A stretch of DNA of 27,016 nt, from positions 1 through 27,016 of the forward strand of contig JFHB01000304.1 of assembly GCA_000729835.1 (NCBI GenBank). Reading direction: 5' to 3'. This document shows, piece by piece, positions 12,640 to 23,000 of the stretch (positions are counted from its first letter, which is position 1; every line of letters begins with the position of its first letter). Both the position numbers and the translations under genes were made by a program. Under the pieces are notes generated by a model. The model was given only the letters and a program-made list of their open reading frames with translations, had not been told where the DNA came from and did not search any database. The stretch comes from Atkinsonella hypoxylon (lineage: Eukaryota; Ascomycota; Sordariomycetes; Hypocreales; Clavicipitaceae).

Positions 12640-13798
12640 ATGGTGACGTCGAAGCCTGTTCAGAGGGCTGCGGTCAACGTGGTGCTGCTACTTTCTTGTG
12701 CGGCAACGCTCCTTGGATTAGCAGCACTGGCGACCGCATTGTTCTTCCACAACTTCGTACCAGATCAATTCATAACTACGCCGATATTCCTTCAATACCA
12801 GTTCGTTCCATACTACTCCATTCCATTATGGTTGCGTCACGCCCTGTTCTCACATCATAATCCACAGGTCTGGTGTCAACCCCTACGGTACTGCGCAGCT
12901 TACGTATCCTTCACCTAAATCGCAGCAAGACTATGATGTCTCTATCACGTTGTCAATGCCACGATCGCCGCCGAACATGGAACGTGGAAACTTTATGGTC
13001 TCCCTATTCTTGGTGAGAGATGGATCGAAGGTCTACCAGACCGCCGCGACTAAGCGACACAATGCTACTGTACAAGAATATTTGCGAAATAGAAATATCC
13101 TGTTCCAATCACGTCGCCCCGCCTTGATGCCATATGAGGACCCCGTCATCTCTTTAGTCAAGCGCCTGTTTTTCATGGGATACTATGTCCTGTTTCCCTG
13201 TTCGCAAATCCAAACCATGACAATTCAGTTGGCAGAGGGAGTCAATTTCGACAAGACAGCGACCCAGCCTACCATGGCACTTGTGGAAATTGAGGCCGGA
13301 CAAAACATTCAGATATACGAAACAGCATTGACTCTGACCGCGAAGCTGCGCGGACTTAGATGGTTGATGTTCCATTACCGTCTGCTTACCTACGTTGCGT
13401 TTACTTGTCTATTTTGGATCTGTGAGACCCTCTTCATGTGCCTGGCGTGGGCTGTTTGGAGCTCCGTGACGGCTCCAAGGAGCACGACCGAAATATCCAG
13501 CGACTTGACAGACGCAGACGAAGAGCGGTATGACGACGACTACTCAGACCGTCCCACAAGCTCAATCACATATGGAAAGCAAACAGCCGTGAAAAAGGAG
13601 CCACGCATAAAGGCAGAGGAAAGTGATGACCAAGAACGAGCAATCTCTGATATACCAACCGCTGGAGCCGAAACAGATGATGAGAAAGACTTTGATGACG
13701 ATGATGAAAGTAATCGGGACCTATGTGCAGCGACCAGCTTTAAATGGCAGGGCAGTGAAAGTGTTCGGCGACGAGCATCTCGGAATGCAAGGGAATGA
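12640..13798 (+). CDS. SEI1: Seipin (ER lipid-droplet assembly protein)
   Basis: Seipin forms a ring in the ER membrane where lipid droplets bud and controls droplet number and size. Exons are 12640-12800 and 12868-13798 with a 67-bp intron; the product is 363 aa. A first membrane helix lies at about residues 11-35 (VVLLLSCAATLLGLAALATA). The lumenal beta-rich domain follows and begins with the family hallmark SGVNPYGTAQLTYPSP, restored exactly by splicing (codon CA+G). It continues with VSLFLVRDG. A second helix spans about 226-252 (YVAFTCLFWICETLFMCLAW). The cytosolic C-terminal tail (about 255-363) is long, acidic and probably disordered. Two-helix topology and length fit fungal seipins. 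The ATG is the first in frame before the helix. Confidence 0.9.
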
Positions 13799-14463
13799 GT
13801 TATGAAGAAGTGGATCGGCGCTCGAAGACGTGCGATGGTTATCATGATACCCTTTTTGGCCTTTTTTTTTTATCGACTTATCATTTTTCTAGGTTCTTTC
13901 TAGGTGGTTTCAGCCGCAATTGATGCCTATTCAGTGGGATCATAAGTTCTTTGTGAATTTGCTGAAAATCAGATTTAACCTTTACTCTTTCCTCTCAAGA
14001 GAGTCGCCCTTTAGAGTTGTTGCGACTCATATCATCATAGCTTCCAAGCTTCTAGCACTCTCTTTCTATATTCTTTCGTTTCATCTCCACTCATGACAAT
14101 CCATCAACTTCAAAGTTCTTGCCCTTCCTTTTATCTCCATCAAACCACTTCAAGCAACCTGACTCATGTGATTCTTCTAATAACAGCATCTATGGAGACA
14201 GAATTACACATCTCACTAGCTACTGTCAACAGCCGTTAGCACTTGAAGCTTTATCACTAGTCACCAGCTGGTGAACCCGCTCGCCTTCTCCTGCCTACAA
14301 AAGCTCTCCCTCGCTCATAATTATATCAAGCCTGTTCTTTCTATTTCTTCTCCTCACAAAAAGCCACTCGCTAGAGTCGTTGCGACTCATGCGATCGCCT
14401 CAGAAACCTGCCCTTCTCTAAACTCTACCTTTTATAATTTGCTCACCTTGGCAGATCGGCATC
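13799..14463. other. Intergenic region between seipin and the F-box-like gene
   Basis: This 665-bp pyrimidine-rich stretch contains the seipin 3' UTR and the promoter and leader of the next gene. A T run lies at about 13862-13871. A 69-codon open frame at 14271-14480 shows no family resemblance and overlaps the true start of the next gene in another frame, so I treat it as leader. Two copies of a palindromic motif exactly 360 bp apart are listed separately. Confidence 0.6.
14014..14388. repeat. Two copies of palindromic motif GAGTYGTTGCGACTC, 360 bp apart
   Basis: The copy at 14374-14388 is a perfect 6-bp inverted repeat with a 3-nt centre (GAGTCG, TTG, CGACTC). The copy at 14014-14028 differs by one C-to-T base. 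Similarity extends over about 26 bp (14011-14036 against 14371-14396). Both lie upstream of the F-box-like gene; the distal copy is also about 215 bp past the seipin stop. They could be sites for a dimeric regulator or the trace of an old duplication. Confidence 0.6.
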
Positions 14464-17070
14464 ATGTCCGATTACAATAGTCATGAGGAAGATGATGATG
14501 AAATACAAATTGTCGACCTTACAAATCAATTTAGCATTCCTCAAGGAGTCGGCAATGAGCCGACTGCTAGCGCGGCTTCAAACGAGAGCGAAACGAGCCA
14601 CGTTGACCAGGCCTCAGACAACGAAAGCCTTGCTCATGAGACGGAAAATCCAGACGATGAGTCTCATGGAGTGAGTTGTCTTATTCTACGATTGATCTGA
14701 CCTGCTGAAGCTGACTGATTGTTGGCAGAACCATGATGGTGAGCAGATTGATAGTTCGGACCTCGATGATCCACTATTATCCGATGACGACCTCTCGGAT
14801 CTGACCGATGACTCTGACATTGATGATGACGTCTGGAGTGAAGAGTGCAATGGGACGTGCAGGCCCAAGTGGGACACGGTGCATAACAAGTCTCAGTTAC
14901 GAAAACACCAACGCAAATGGGCAGCGGTCTTGGTTGAGAGACTAAACGAGGAACTCAGAGAACGAAACAGAAGGATCAGAGAGTTACAGGGTAGGAACAC
15001 TAGTCTCGAGCTCGTTATTGACCGATTAAGGGGTCGCAGGGGATTGCGTACTGAAGTCGTGAGTGACGTCAAAAGCCGCACCCTCTGGTATTTTGATGAG
15101 CCTCATCCCATTTAACTAATATAATTCAGACATGGCCAAATTACCTCACCCTCTATTTGCTTGGCAGACTCAATGAATTGCCTCATGATTTACATGCATA
15201 TGAGTCTATTTACAAATTATCTTGTCGCGAGTCCAACATGGCACCTCACCCAGAGCAAGTCCTCCCAGGCTTGACATTAACTGAGCGGGAACCTCCTCCA
15301 GAGCAAGTCCTCCATGGCTTGACATTAACTGAGCAAGAAGTTTCACCTCAAGCTGAGGTACAGCCAGTAGAGGTCTCGCAAAGCCTGAACTTTGAAGAGT
15401 TTTCCCTCCCAACTCAATTCAGAATTCTGCAACATCTATTGTGCTTCTATGGGAAAAAAATACATGTTTTGTCTCGTTTGGATCCATATCACGAGCTTTC
15501 TCTTGAATACGACGAACAGGGAGAACCCAAGAGGCCAAAGCTACTTTGTCGTTTTCATATCGGTAATGCGCCGGTAAGTCATACTGATGCTTCATTGCCA
15601 GACGTGGTGCTGGCTCCGTTGCGGGTATGCAAGAAATGGCACTTCTGGGGAAGCTATTTGTTTTATGGCGAGAATACGTTTGCTTTCTCCTCCCTCGGCG
15701 AGTAGGGTCGTTTCGCGGGAAGTATAGGAGCTAAGTTGCAACGCCTGCAAAATATCGAGCTTCTTTGGCTTGGTTCTCAATGGCTTACAAACGAAAGAAG
15801 CGAGCGGAATAAGTATACTTCGCGAAGAACTCAACCACTAATGTGGCTAACAGAAGCAATCAGACTTAAATCAATAAGGGTCTATCTCTCAGAATCATCT
15901 GAAGCTTATCGCCGCCGACGGCATGAACCAATGGGGGTTGTTACTTTCATGAAGAAAAAAACTCTTCACCAGCCCAATTACCGCATGTACCGGTCATTAA
16001 GAACTCTCCAAGGACTTGACTATGTACAATGCCTTCGCGGAATCAGACATATTTCGTTCTGGGACTTCACAAAATGGATAAAAGGACATGTCAAACGACA
16101 AGTTCGCGATACAACATTTGTAGATGATGTACGCAACGCGGTCATGAGGCCGAAACGACTGCACGACCAGCTAGTTTCGAAACCGAGAAGTCTCGTTGCT
16201 TTGCTACCTGGCTATGACCCACCGGATGAGCTGTGGCACGCCATGTTCCGTCTGCTTCCTGACCTACGAGACGATGAATGCCGGGAAGATACCCAGGAAG
16301 AAAACGATACGAATTCCTCTCGAAGTTCAGATCGTACTGGCAGTACTTCTTCAAGTTCTACTTCAAGCCCTGAACCAGGCTCCAACTCTACAGTGAATAC
16401 TAATCTCGATGATATAATGGCGACTAGCCTGCATAATCTAGTCGACCTAACCATTGATGATGAAGATGAATACGATAGCCCTAGAGAAAGCGTCAACAGT
16501 CCAATTGCGAATGGCCTCCAATCAGCAGCAATCGGCACCGATCAACTGGACTCAGAGCAAGAGCTACTGACGTCACCCCCTCCCAAGCGAGAGATCTCGA
16601 CTTCGTCGACGGTAGTCCTCGCTGACCAAGACCCTGAAAACCCTGTTGAAGGATCACTCTTTGTAAGCGGAGACTCCGACATTGTTGACTTGACAGAAGA
16701 GCCAGATCGTTTGACGCTACAAACTTCCCCTGTTAGCGCCATTCGGGCCATAGAAGCACATGTTCAAGCAGCAGATACCCATCGAGAATCAGCAGAAGCA
16801 GACAGACAAAGCGAGACGACGCAGAGCACCAGCCTGTGTGTGAGCGACACGCCATACGCGCACATCGTCCCATCTCCTTCTAGCAGCAGAAGCAATGCAG
16901 GCAGCGGGACGGCTCGAGGATCCCCCGCACGAAATACACGATCTCCCAGCGAGGCCATCAAACGGAGCTGGGAGGCTCTTTCTGACGACGAAAGTGATAG
17001 TTGGACCAAGCGGCCTCGCGGCTCGGAATCGCCGGATGGAAGTAGCCGTGATAGCCCGATCATTCTTTAA
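14464..17070 (+). CDS. F-box-like fungal protein with SUMO-interaction-like motifs, interrupted by an in-frame TAG (possible pseudogene)
   Basis: No proven function. Exons are 14464-14670, 14729-15058 and 15130-17070, with clean GT/AG ends and phase-0 junctions; the ATG has A at -3. N-terminal residues 1-120 are acidic and low complexity, followed by a coiled coil (about 125-165, EELRERNRRIRELQGRN). From about residue 255 an F-box-like start (FEEFSLPTQFRILQHLLCFY) leads into a block I know as a recurrent fungal domain (VCKKWHFWGSYLFYGENTF, FSSLGE, QNIELLWLGSQWLT). Exactly there, at 15703-15705, an in-frame TAG replaces one residue; the same frame then stays open to the TAA at 17068-17070. Read as written the product is 370 aa; ignoring the TAG the frame encodes 825 codons. 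The downstream tail is Ser/Asp/Glu-rich and ends with basic, SP-rich segments. Three V-D-L-T motifs in acidic context occur at about 17-20, 617-620 and 698-701. Either a recent pseudogene, a truncated protein, read-through, or a sequencing error. Confidence 0.6.
15250..15345 (+). repeat. 48-bp in-frame tandem duplication inside the F-box-like gene
   Basis: Units 15250-15297 and 15298-15345 are 48 bp each and encode PEQVLPGLTLTEREPP and PEQVLHGLTLTEQEVS. They differ at only a few bases, so the duplication is young or homogenised. It lies between the coiled coil and the F-box-like block and preserves the reading frame. Confidence 0.85.
15703..15705 (+). other. In-frame TAG interrupting the conserved domain
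   Basis: The codon sits between FSSLGE and GRF in a continuous open frame that runs from 15130 to 17070. The residues on both sides align with the conserved block without any indel. The best-looking alternative intron (GTATGC at 15625 to TAG at 15725-15727) is 103 bp. It would shift the frame and delete the most conserved residues, so splicing does not explain the stop. Confidence 0.8.
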
Positions 17071-17647
17071 TTCGGGGGGAAAATTGGCGCTACTCAATTT
17101 CTTTCTTTCTGGGAAGTAAAAATGGGGGAAGTGGGAAGGCGTGAGTTTGAAAAAAAAAAAAAAAAAAACTGATGGGATTTTTTTTAAATTCAATCGGGCT
17201 TGGGAGACATTGGCATGGCTACGCGGCAAGTGGATGAATGGAACGGGATGAGGACGCAAGTAAGCGGGTTTCTTTTGGGTTTCGGGGCTACAGGGGTTAC
17301 GGGATGATTGATTTTCGGGCAAATGAGCTATGACGAACTCCGAGATGATGAGAGCTTCGAAAATCACCGGCAGGACAGCGATTCTTCTAGGACTGAATTG
17401 CATCAACTTTCATCTGCTAATGCGTGAAAAGCACAGATCTTTTATAGGGCGCGAATCACTTGAAATGACGATTGCTCAATTGCAATTCTCTACATTCCAC
17501 TTCTAGACTCAGCTTCAATTAACGTGCAACAGTAGGTATCTATTCCGAAAAAAAAAAAAAAAAAACAAAAAAAAAACTCATCGCCTCTTTGCGCATCGAA
17601 TCATGATTTTGTGCCCCTCGACAACGCCCAAATCTAGCTGGGAACCT
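17071..17647. other. Convergent intergenic region with two A-rich tracts
   Basis: These 577 bp lie between the 3' ends of the F-box-like gene (+) and the carrier gene (-), so they should hold both 3' UTRs. An A19 run is at 17150-17168 and an A18-C-A10 run at 17548-17576. Open frames here are short or antisense and show no family resemblance. I see no terminal repeats or target-site duplications that would make the A runs retroelement tails. Confidence 0.6.
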
Positions 17648-18934
17648 TTATGAGTGCCACTTGCGGAAAGTATCCATAACAGTAGTGAAGACAACGAGTA
17701 AAATACCCCCACCGGGTCCGAGACGCAAGACCTACGTTGACGTATTAGCGCTCTACGAAGTAGATGTTGAGGCATAAGCAGTGGTCATCTCACCTTGGGA
17801 AGGAATCCTTTGTACAGAGCACCGGCACCCTCCTCCTTGAAAACAGTATATACGGCTGGCCAGGCCCAGTTGTACTTGGGCACTTGCCCTGCAATCTTGG
17901 ACGTATTCTGGATACGGCTCTTGACGACGTCCAGGGGGGTGTTGAGAATGGTGCCGACGGTACCGCCGACGGAACCGGAGATCAAGTCGTTGGTCATCTG
18001 GCCCTGCTTGGTGTCGGCCTTGGGGAGCATCTGTCGTACCTGGAAAATGCAGCCAAAGTAACCAGCATTCCAGAGAATGTGCCGCCACATAGTACTCTCT
18101 AGGCCCTGATACATGGTCAAGATGCCCTCATTCTTGACTGTCTTGACAACGCAGTCAACCATGCCGTTGTACTTTCCGGCAGAGGCCTTATCCTGGAGAC
18201 GAATCTTGACAAGCTCAAAGGGCACAACAACAAAGGACTCGGTAGCACCGGCGCTAGCGCCAGTTAGGACAGACAAGGACTGATTCATGTGGTTTACGCC
18301 AAACATCTTGCGGTAGGCCTTGCCCCATTCGTCATTGGCAGCGAATTTAGTGGCACGCTTCGGTGCCTCCATGAGAATTGGTGCCGAGATGCCTCGGTAC
18401 AGACGCGAGAAACTGAGAAAGTTTTGTCAGGGCCCATAACCAGTGGATCGCAGAACGTTTGCGCCCATGTGCTTCTTACCCTTCATTCTTGATGATCTTT
18501 TGGAAGCAATCCAACATGCCATTGTATGCCTCGGTGCTAGTAGCCTTTCCTGTTTGCAATTGGCTGCGCAAATTAGCCTTCAAATATGAGTACCTAGTCG
18601 CGAAACGGAGTAGGATTCGTACACTCGGGTCTTAACAACGTCTAACGGATACCTATGAAAGAGGTATTAAAACCGATCCCATACGGAAGCTTAACGATGC
18701 CATAATGTTGGAGTAGAAGACTTACATCACTAGAATCTGTGACCAGAAGCTATCATTAGCGCACGATTCCTTCTTTCGTGGGCATCAATGCGACGTTATA
18801 CCTCCGACACGCCAGCAATAGCGCCTGGCTTATGATCAGCAAGCTTTCACATGGGCGGGACGTGGCAGCGGCTCGTGATCCAACATACCCGCGGCGAACT
18901 GATAAATGAAGGGAAGCGGCTTCTCCTGCGACAT
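17648..18934 (-). CDS. ODC1: Mitochondrial 2-oxodicarboxylate carrier
   Basis: Inner-membrane carrier that exchanges 2-oxoadipate and 2-oxoglutarate between matrix and cytosol, supporting lysine and glutamate metabolism. Exons on the minus strand are 18934-18889, 18824-18802, 18736-18726, 18652-18623, 18563-18480, 18412-17794 and 17731-17648, with introns of 59-73 bp. The product is 298 aa, the usual carrier length. All three carrier repeats are present, with signatures YPLDVVKTR (repeat 1), VPFELVKIRLQ (repeat 2) and TPLDVVKSRIQ (repeat 3). The start MSQEKPLPFIYQFAAGAIAG and the MEAPKRATKFAANDEWG segment are typical of Odc1/Odc2. The last exon gives VLRLGPGGGILLVVFTTVMD. The start ATG has A at -3. 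Five introns crowd the first 65 codons, creating exons of 23, 11 and 30 bp. Family assignment is firm; substrate follows from close resemblance, not from any test here. Confidence 0.95.
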
Positions 18935-19474
18935 GATGGGCGACTGTGACAGCTCCGGCAGTCCCTAAAGGCAATTGTCGACGGCGCGGGCGCGGTGGAA
19001 GAAGAGGGACAAGTACGAGTGAGGAAGGAAGTCGCGGCGGTGGGTGATGCCGAACTGGGCAGGGAATCGCATGATGGGAAATGGCCCACATGCTTCCAGG
19101 CACACTAGCTCTCCATTGGTGCCCACTGCCGAGTGTACGCACGTTAGTCTGGATGAGTAATGGTATCGGTGGTCCATTTAATCCGACCAGACCCTTGCTG
19201 AGGGTCGGATAAAACTGGCCCCGGCGTGCCAGGTTGAGCTCAGCTAGGTTACTTACTAAGGCATGGTTGCATTTCTAGGCGGCGGCGACGAACTCCGATA
19301 AAGCACGGCAATGCTGAAACAAACGTACCTACGGAATAGGTAGGTAGGCCTTCGGCTTTCGGCTTGCCAGACTCTTTGTCCGGTCTCGGCCACCGCGCGG
19401 AGCAAATGAGATGATAGTATCGAAAGCATGGGCAAGACTCGGGCCTTAGACGCAGACGTCAACTGGTAGACGTA

Positions 19475-19526
19475 GACGCACTTTGCAGACGCACTTTGCA
19501 GACGCACTTTGCAGACGCACTTTGCA
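19475..19526. repeat. 13-bp minisatellite, GACGCACTTTGCA x4
   Basis: Four identical 13-bp units occupy 19475-19487, 19488-19500, 19501-19513 and 19514-19526. Degenerate GACG-containing units precede them (about 19448-19474). Perfect identity points to recent expansion or ongoing slippage. Confidence 0.95.
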
Positions 19527-19536
19527 AGCGCAGCTG

Positions 19537-19571
19537 GAGCCCTAGGAGCCCTAGGAGCCCTAGGAGCCCTA
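19537..19571. repeat. 9-bp minisatellite, GAGCCCTAG x3.9
   Basis: Three full 9-bp units (19537-19545, 19546-19554, 19555-19563) and an 8-bp partial unit (19564-19571) follow the 13-bp array after only 10 bp. CCTAG-G junctions give overlapping CCTAGG palindromes. Confidence 0.95.
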
Positions 19572-20091
19572 CAGGTCAGCACAAGTGTCGAGGCGCGCCG
19601 TCCATTGGTCACCCAGTTCTCCACTGCGTACGCAATCTGGGCAACCCCACTGACGCACACAGTCAGTTCAAGGGCCTGAAGGCGCAAAGTGGTTTTGTCA
19701 AGAGCCGCTGGGAGCCGTGGCGCGACAGTCTTGACTGTACATGTAGTCACTCTGTCACTGCGATCCATTGCCCTAGAGTTTCATCAACCCTCGAATCAAC
19801 ATCGATCATCAATCGACATATTGGTTTTTTGCCCTTTGCTCTTCCATTTCGTGTTTCCGTGGTCTGTCCAACCCTCTCACCTGCCTACCACCACCCGTCT
19901 CTCGTATCGCATCGAAACAGGTACGCACACTTCCAACCGCAGTGGCAATCATCCGTCTTTCGCCACAAAGCTCTCCGGCGCCTTAATATTCACCTTTAAA
20001 CAAGCCGTGATCCTTGGAGACTCACAGCGAGGTGTTGTTTCGAGCGCCCGGGAGTTCTGCCCAGCTTCAAGCTGCCACGTCGCAATCGCCC

Positions 20092-23000
20092 ATGAGTCAT
20101 CTGCTCTGGAAATATTATTGGGAAGACGATGTCGACAAGTTTCGGCGTCTGCTGGCTCCCGCCAGCACCATCTGCCATGCTGCCACGAAATCACCATCCA
20201 CAGGAGCTACTGGAAGTGGGTTTCTAGGCGGCAGCCCAGGTGGCATTGCGTCGTCTCCGCGAACGGCTTCGAAACCTCGTAAAGCGTTGGCACATACACC
20301 CGTTATTGGCAAATTAAGAGACGGAGGACCTGGTCTTGGCCGCAGCGAAATCAACAGTCGAGATCATGCTGGTCTTACTATTCTGCTTCGTGCGGCCTCA
20401 TCAACTCATCCGAACGCCCGTGATTTTGTTCAGGCCCTCCTCGAGCATCCTTCACTGGATCTATACGCGCAGGACCCCGAGAGTGGATGGAACGCCCTCC
20501 ATCGATCGCTTTACTCTGGAAATATATCTATTGCTCGGATGCTTCTTGCAAAGGAACGGATTAACCTCACAACACACACGAATCAATCAGCTGTGGGAAA
20601 GGTCGGTCAACTGATCAAGACCAAAGACCACGAGGGAAACAGCCCATTCGATGTCTACAATTCGACCATTGCAACTAGATCGCTCAAGGAGGCTAACAAC
20701 TCAACAATGTCGGATTCCATGTCTGAGGACGACGATGATGGTGATGGCGAGGACCCAGCAAATTTGTATTGATCCTTTCTGCTCTTTTATTGTTGAAATT
20801 ACGTCAAGTGTGGTGTAGCTAACCTGACTATTGACCAGGGTTGCCAGTACCGCGCTCGGTAGAGCACAACCTGCCATGGGCCACGAGTTCTACATGTTTG
20901 GGAGCAACAAGAATTTGTCGCTCGGCATCGGTGATGGGAGTGATCGTCAATATCCCGAGCGGGTGGTTCTTCAGCGGCCCAATGCGCTTCTACGTCGATT
21001 TCACAACATCTTTCTGGATGAAAATGAGATTAATACCGCATCTTCGTCGCTGAACGATGTTCCTACATTGGTACGGCACCCGCCGCTAATTATCAAGGAT
21101 GTTGTCATGTCAAAGCTACATACTGCTGTCGTCACCGATGATCCGGTATCCAATCTGTACATCTGTGGCGTTGGCCGTGGCGGTCGGCTTGGTCTGGGCG
21201 ATGAGAATACACAATTCAAATTCGTACCTATCGAGGGGCCTTTTTCAGATCGCAAGGTTGAGCAGGTCGCACTTGGACAGAACCACTCCATGGCGATGAC
21301 GGAAAATGGAGAGTTGTGGACTTGGGGTCTTAACATAGACTCGCAGTTAGGTTATACGCTGCCGCCAACGATGCGGTCTGACGAAGAACCCATGAGCTTG
21401 ATGCCGCGACAGGTATTTGGGCCTCTCAAGAAGGAATTTGTCCGAGGCATTGCTGCGTCGGCTGTACATTCTGTTGCCCACACAGGGTCTTCCCTATATT
21501 GCTGGGGCCGTAATTCTGGCCAATTAGCGCTCATGGACGCCGATTCAAGGTCTTTGGAAGTTCAGCATATACCGCGCAAGGTTGCCGCGTCCCTGTTGTC
21601 GGCCCCCATTGAAATGGTTTCCGCCATTGACAAGGCCACCACCTGTCTGCTGTCAAACTTCAACGTATGGGTATTTACCAATTATGGGTACAACCTGGTC
21701 AAGTTTCCTTATCCGGACGTATTCAGCAACCAAAACCTTGCAGCCAGCACTTACACACATCGTTATGATATGGGCCGCCGAAATATCCGATACATTTCAT
21801 CAGGTGACGAGACAATCGCCGCTATTACGGCTTGCGGAGACCTTTTCACTATGCAGCTGAATACCAAAGCCGACGTGAATCAAAATGCTGGTTCCACTAC
21901 AAATCCAGTCAAAATCAAAAGCGCCGTGACGCAGCCGCAGTGTATATGGGACTCTCGGAAAGATGGTGTCGCTTCTGTCAGTGTTGAGGAACATGGCTCA
22001 GTCATTATCTGCACTGAATCCGGCGCAGTTTGGAGGCGAGTGAAGCGTGTCAAAGGCAAAATCGCGGCATTCTCCAACTCTGGCGACGTTAAGAAGAAGG
22101 ATTTCAAGTTCCAACGTGTTCCGTATATCACGAATTGTGTTTCGGTTCGCAGCTCGACATATGGCGCTTTTTCAGCCATACGAAAGGATAGCAGGGTTAT
22201 GTCTACCGATCTCAGTGTAATGAACCAATCTCTATGGAACGACGTCGGTTCTTTACTTTGTCTGAATGACTTCAAAGCTTCAGTGGATTCAGCAAATGAA
22301 AGAGGTGCCGGGAGAATATGGTTCTCCGCTGTCACGCGCGAAAAGGCAGGATCCGTCCCACACGAAATCCTTCAATCCTCGAACATTGAACAAGATATAC
22401 TGCAGTGGATCTCAGTCAACTCATTTCGGTATCAAGACCTGAACATGGAAATCCGAACGTCTTCAAATCCTGACATAAAAATCCCCGTCCACAGTTGGTT
22501 GCTTGCAGGACGAAGCCCTATTTTTCGACAAGTCCTATCAGATTATCGAACTAACGGGAATCGGGAGGCACACGCTGACGTGTTCTTGATTGAGCAATTC
22601 GGTGCCAAGGCACTACTCACTATTGTCGGGATTGATATTTATACGCTGTTAAACATTGTTGTATTCGCATATCTAGACGCGATTATCCCTGTCTGGAGGT
22701 ATACGAGGGAAGCACCTCTGCTTGCTTATCGTTTCCGCCAAGTTAGAACGGAGCTCATGAAATTGGGAACGAGGTTACAAATGCCAAAACTGGAGGCTGC
22801 TGCTAGACTACAAGCAGGGTTGGAGTCATCCCTGAATGCGGATTTTCGAGCTGCCATCGCGGATCCGGCATTCTTCGCCGATGTTGATATGATCATTGAG
22901 TTGGACGGAGATGAAGTGCTCGCGCACAGTGATCTCATCTGTCAACGCTGCCCTTTTTTTGAAGGCATGTTCCGTGGAAGATCTCAAGGTCAATGGCTAG

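Larger units (their letters stand above)
18935..20091. promoter_or_regulatory. Divergent promoter region between the carrier and the IBtk-like gene
   Basis: These 1157 bp hold the promoters and leaders of two divergent genes. Contents seen: a 7-bp inverted repeat (TCCGACC at 19182-19188, GGTCGGA at 19203-19209); a CCTACGGAATAGGTAGGTAGG stretch near 19328, sharing its first 12 bases with a site near 25961; two adjacent minisatellites (19475-19571, listed separately); and a pyrimidine-rich tract (about 19850-19920) of the kind common before fungal start sites. Open frames at 19496-19999 and 19689-20282 lack family resemblance and run across the repeats, so I do not call them genes. Confidence 0.55.

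Noticed and set aside
15625..15727. Intron that would remove the in-frame TAG
   Set aside because: At 103 bp it shifts the frame and deletes the conserved CKKWHFWGSYLFYGENTF block; the next acceptor also breaks the frame.
16789..17406. 205-codon minus-strand open frame
   Set aside because: It lies antisense over the end of the F-box-like gene, contains a Phe run encoded by the A19 tract, and has no domain resemblance.
17150..17576. A-rich tracts as retroelement tails
   Set aside because: No element body, reverse transcriptase remnant or target duplication is visible next to them.
19475..19571. CRISPR-like array
   Set aside because: Units are directly abutting with no spacers, and the genome is eukaryotic.
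19496..20282. Two overlapping plus-strand open frames upstream of the IBtk-like gene
   Set aside because: One translates the 9-bp minisatellite into an Arg-Ser-Pro repeat; neither shows a domain, and both fit promoter and leader sequence.
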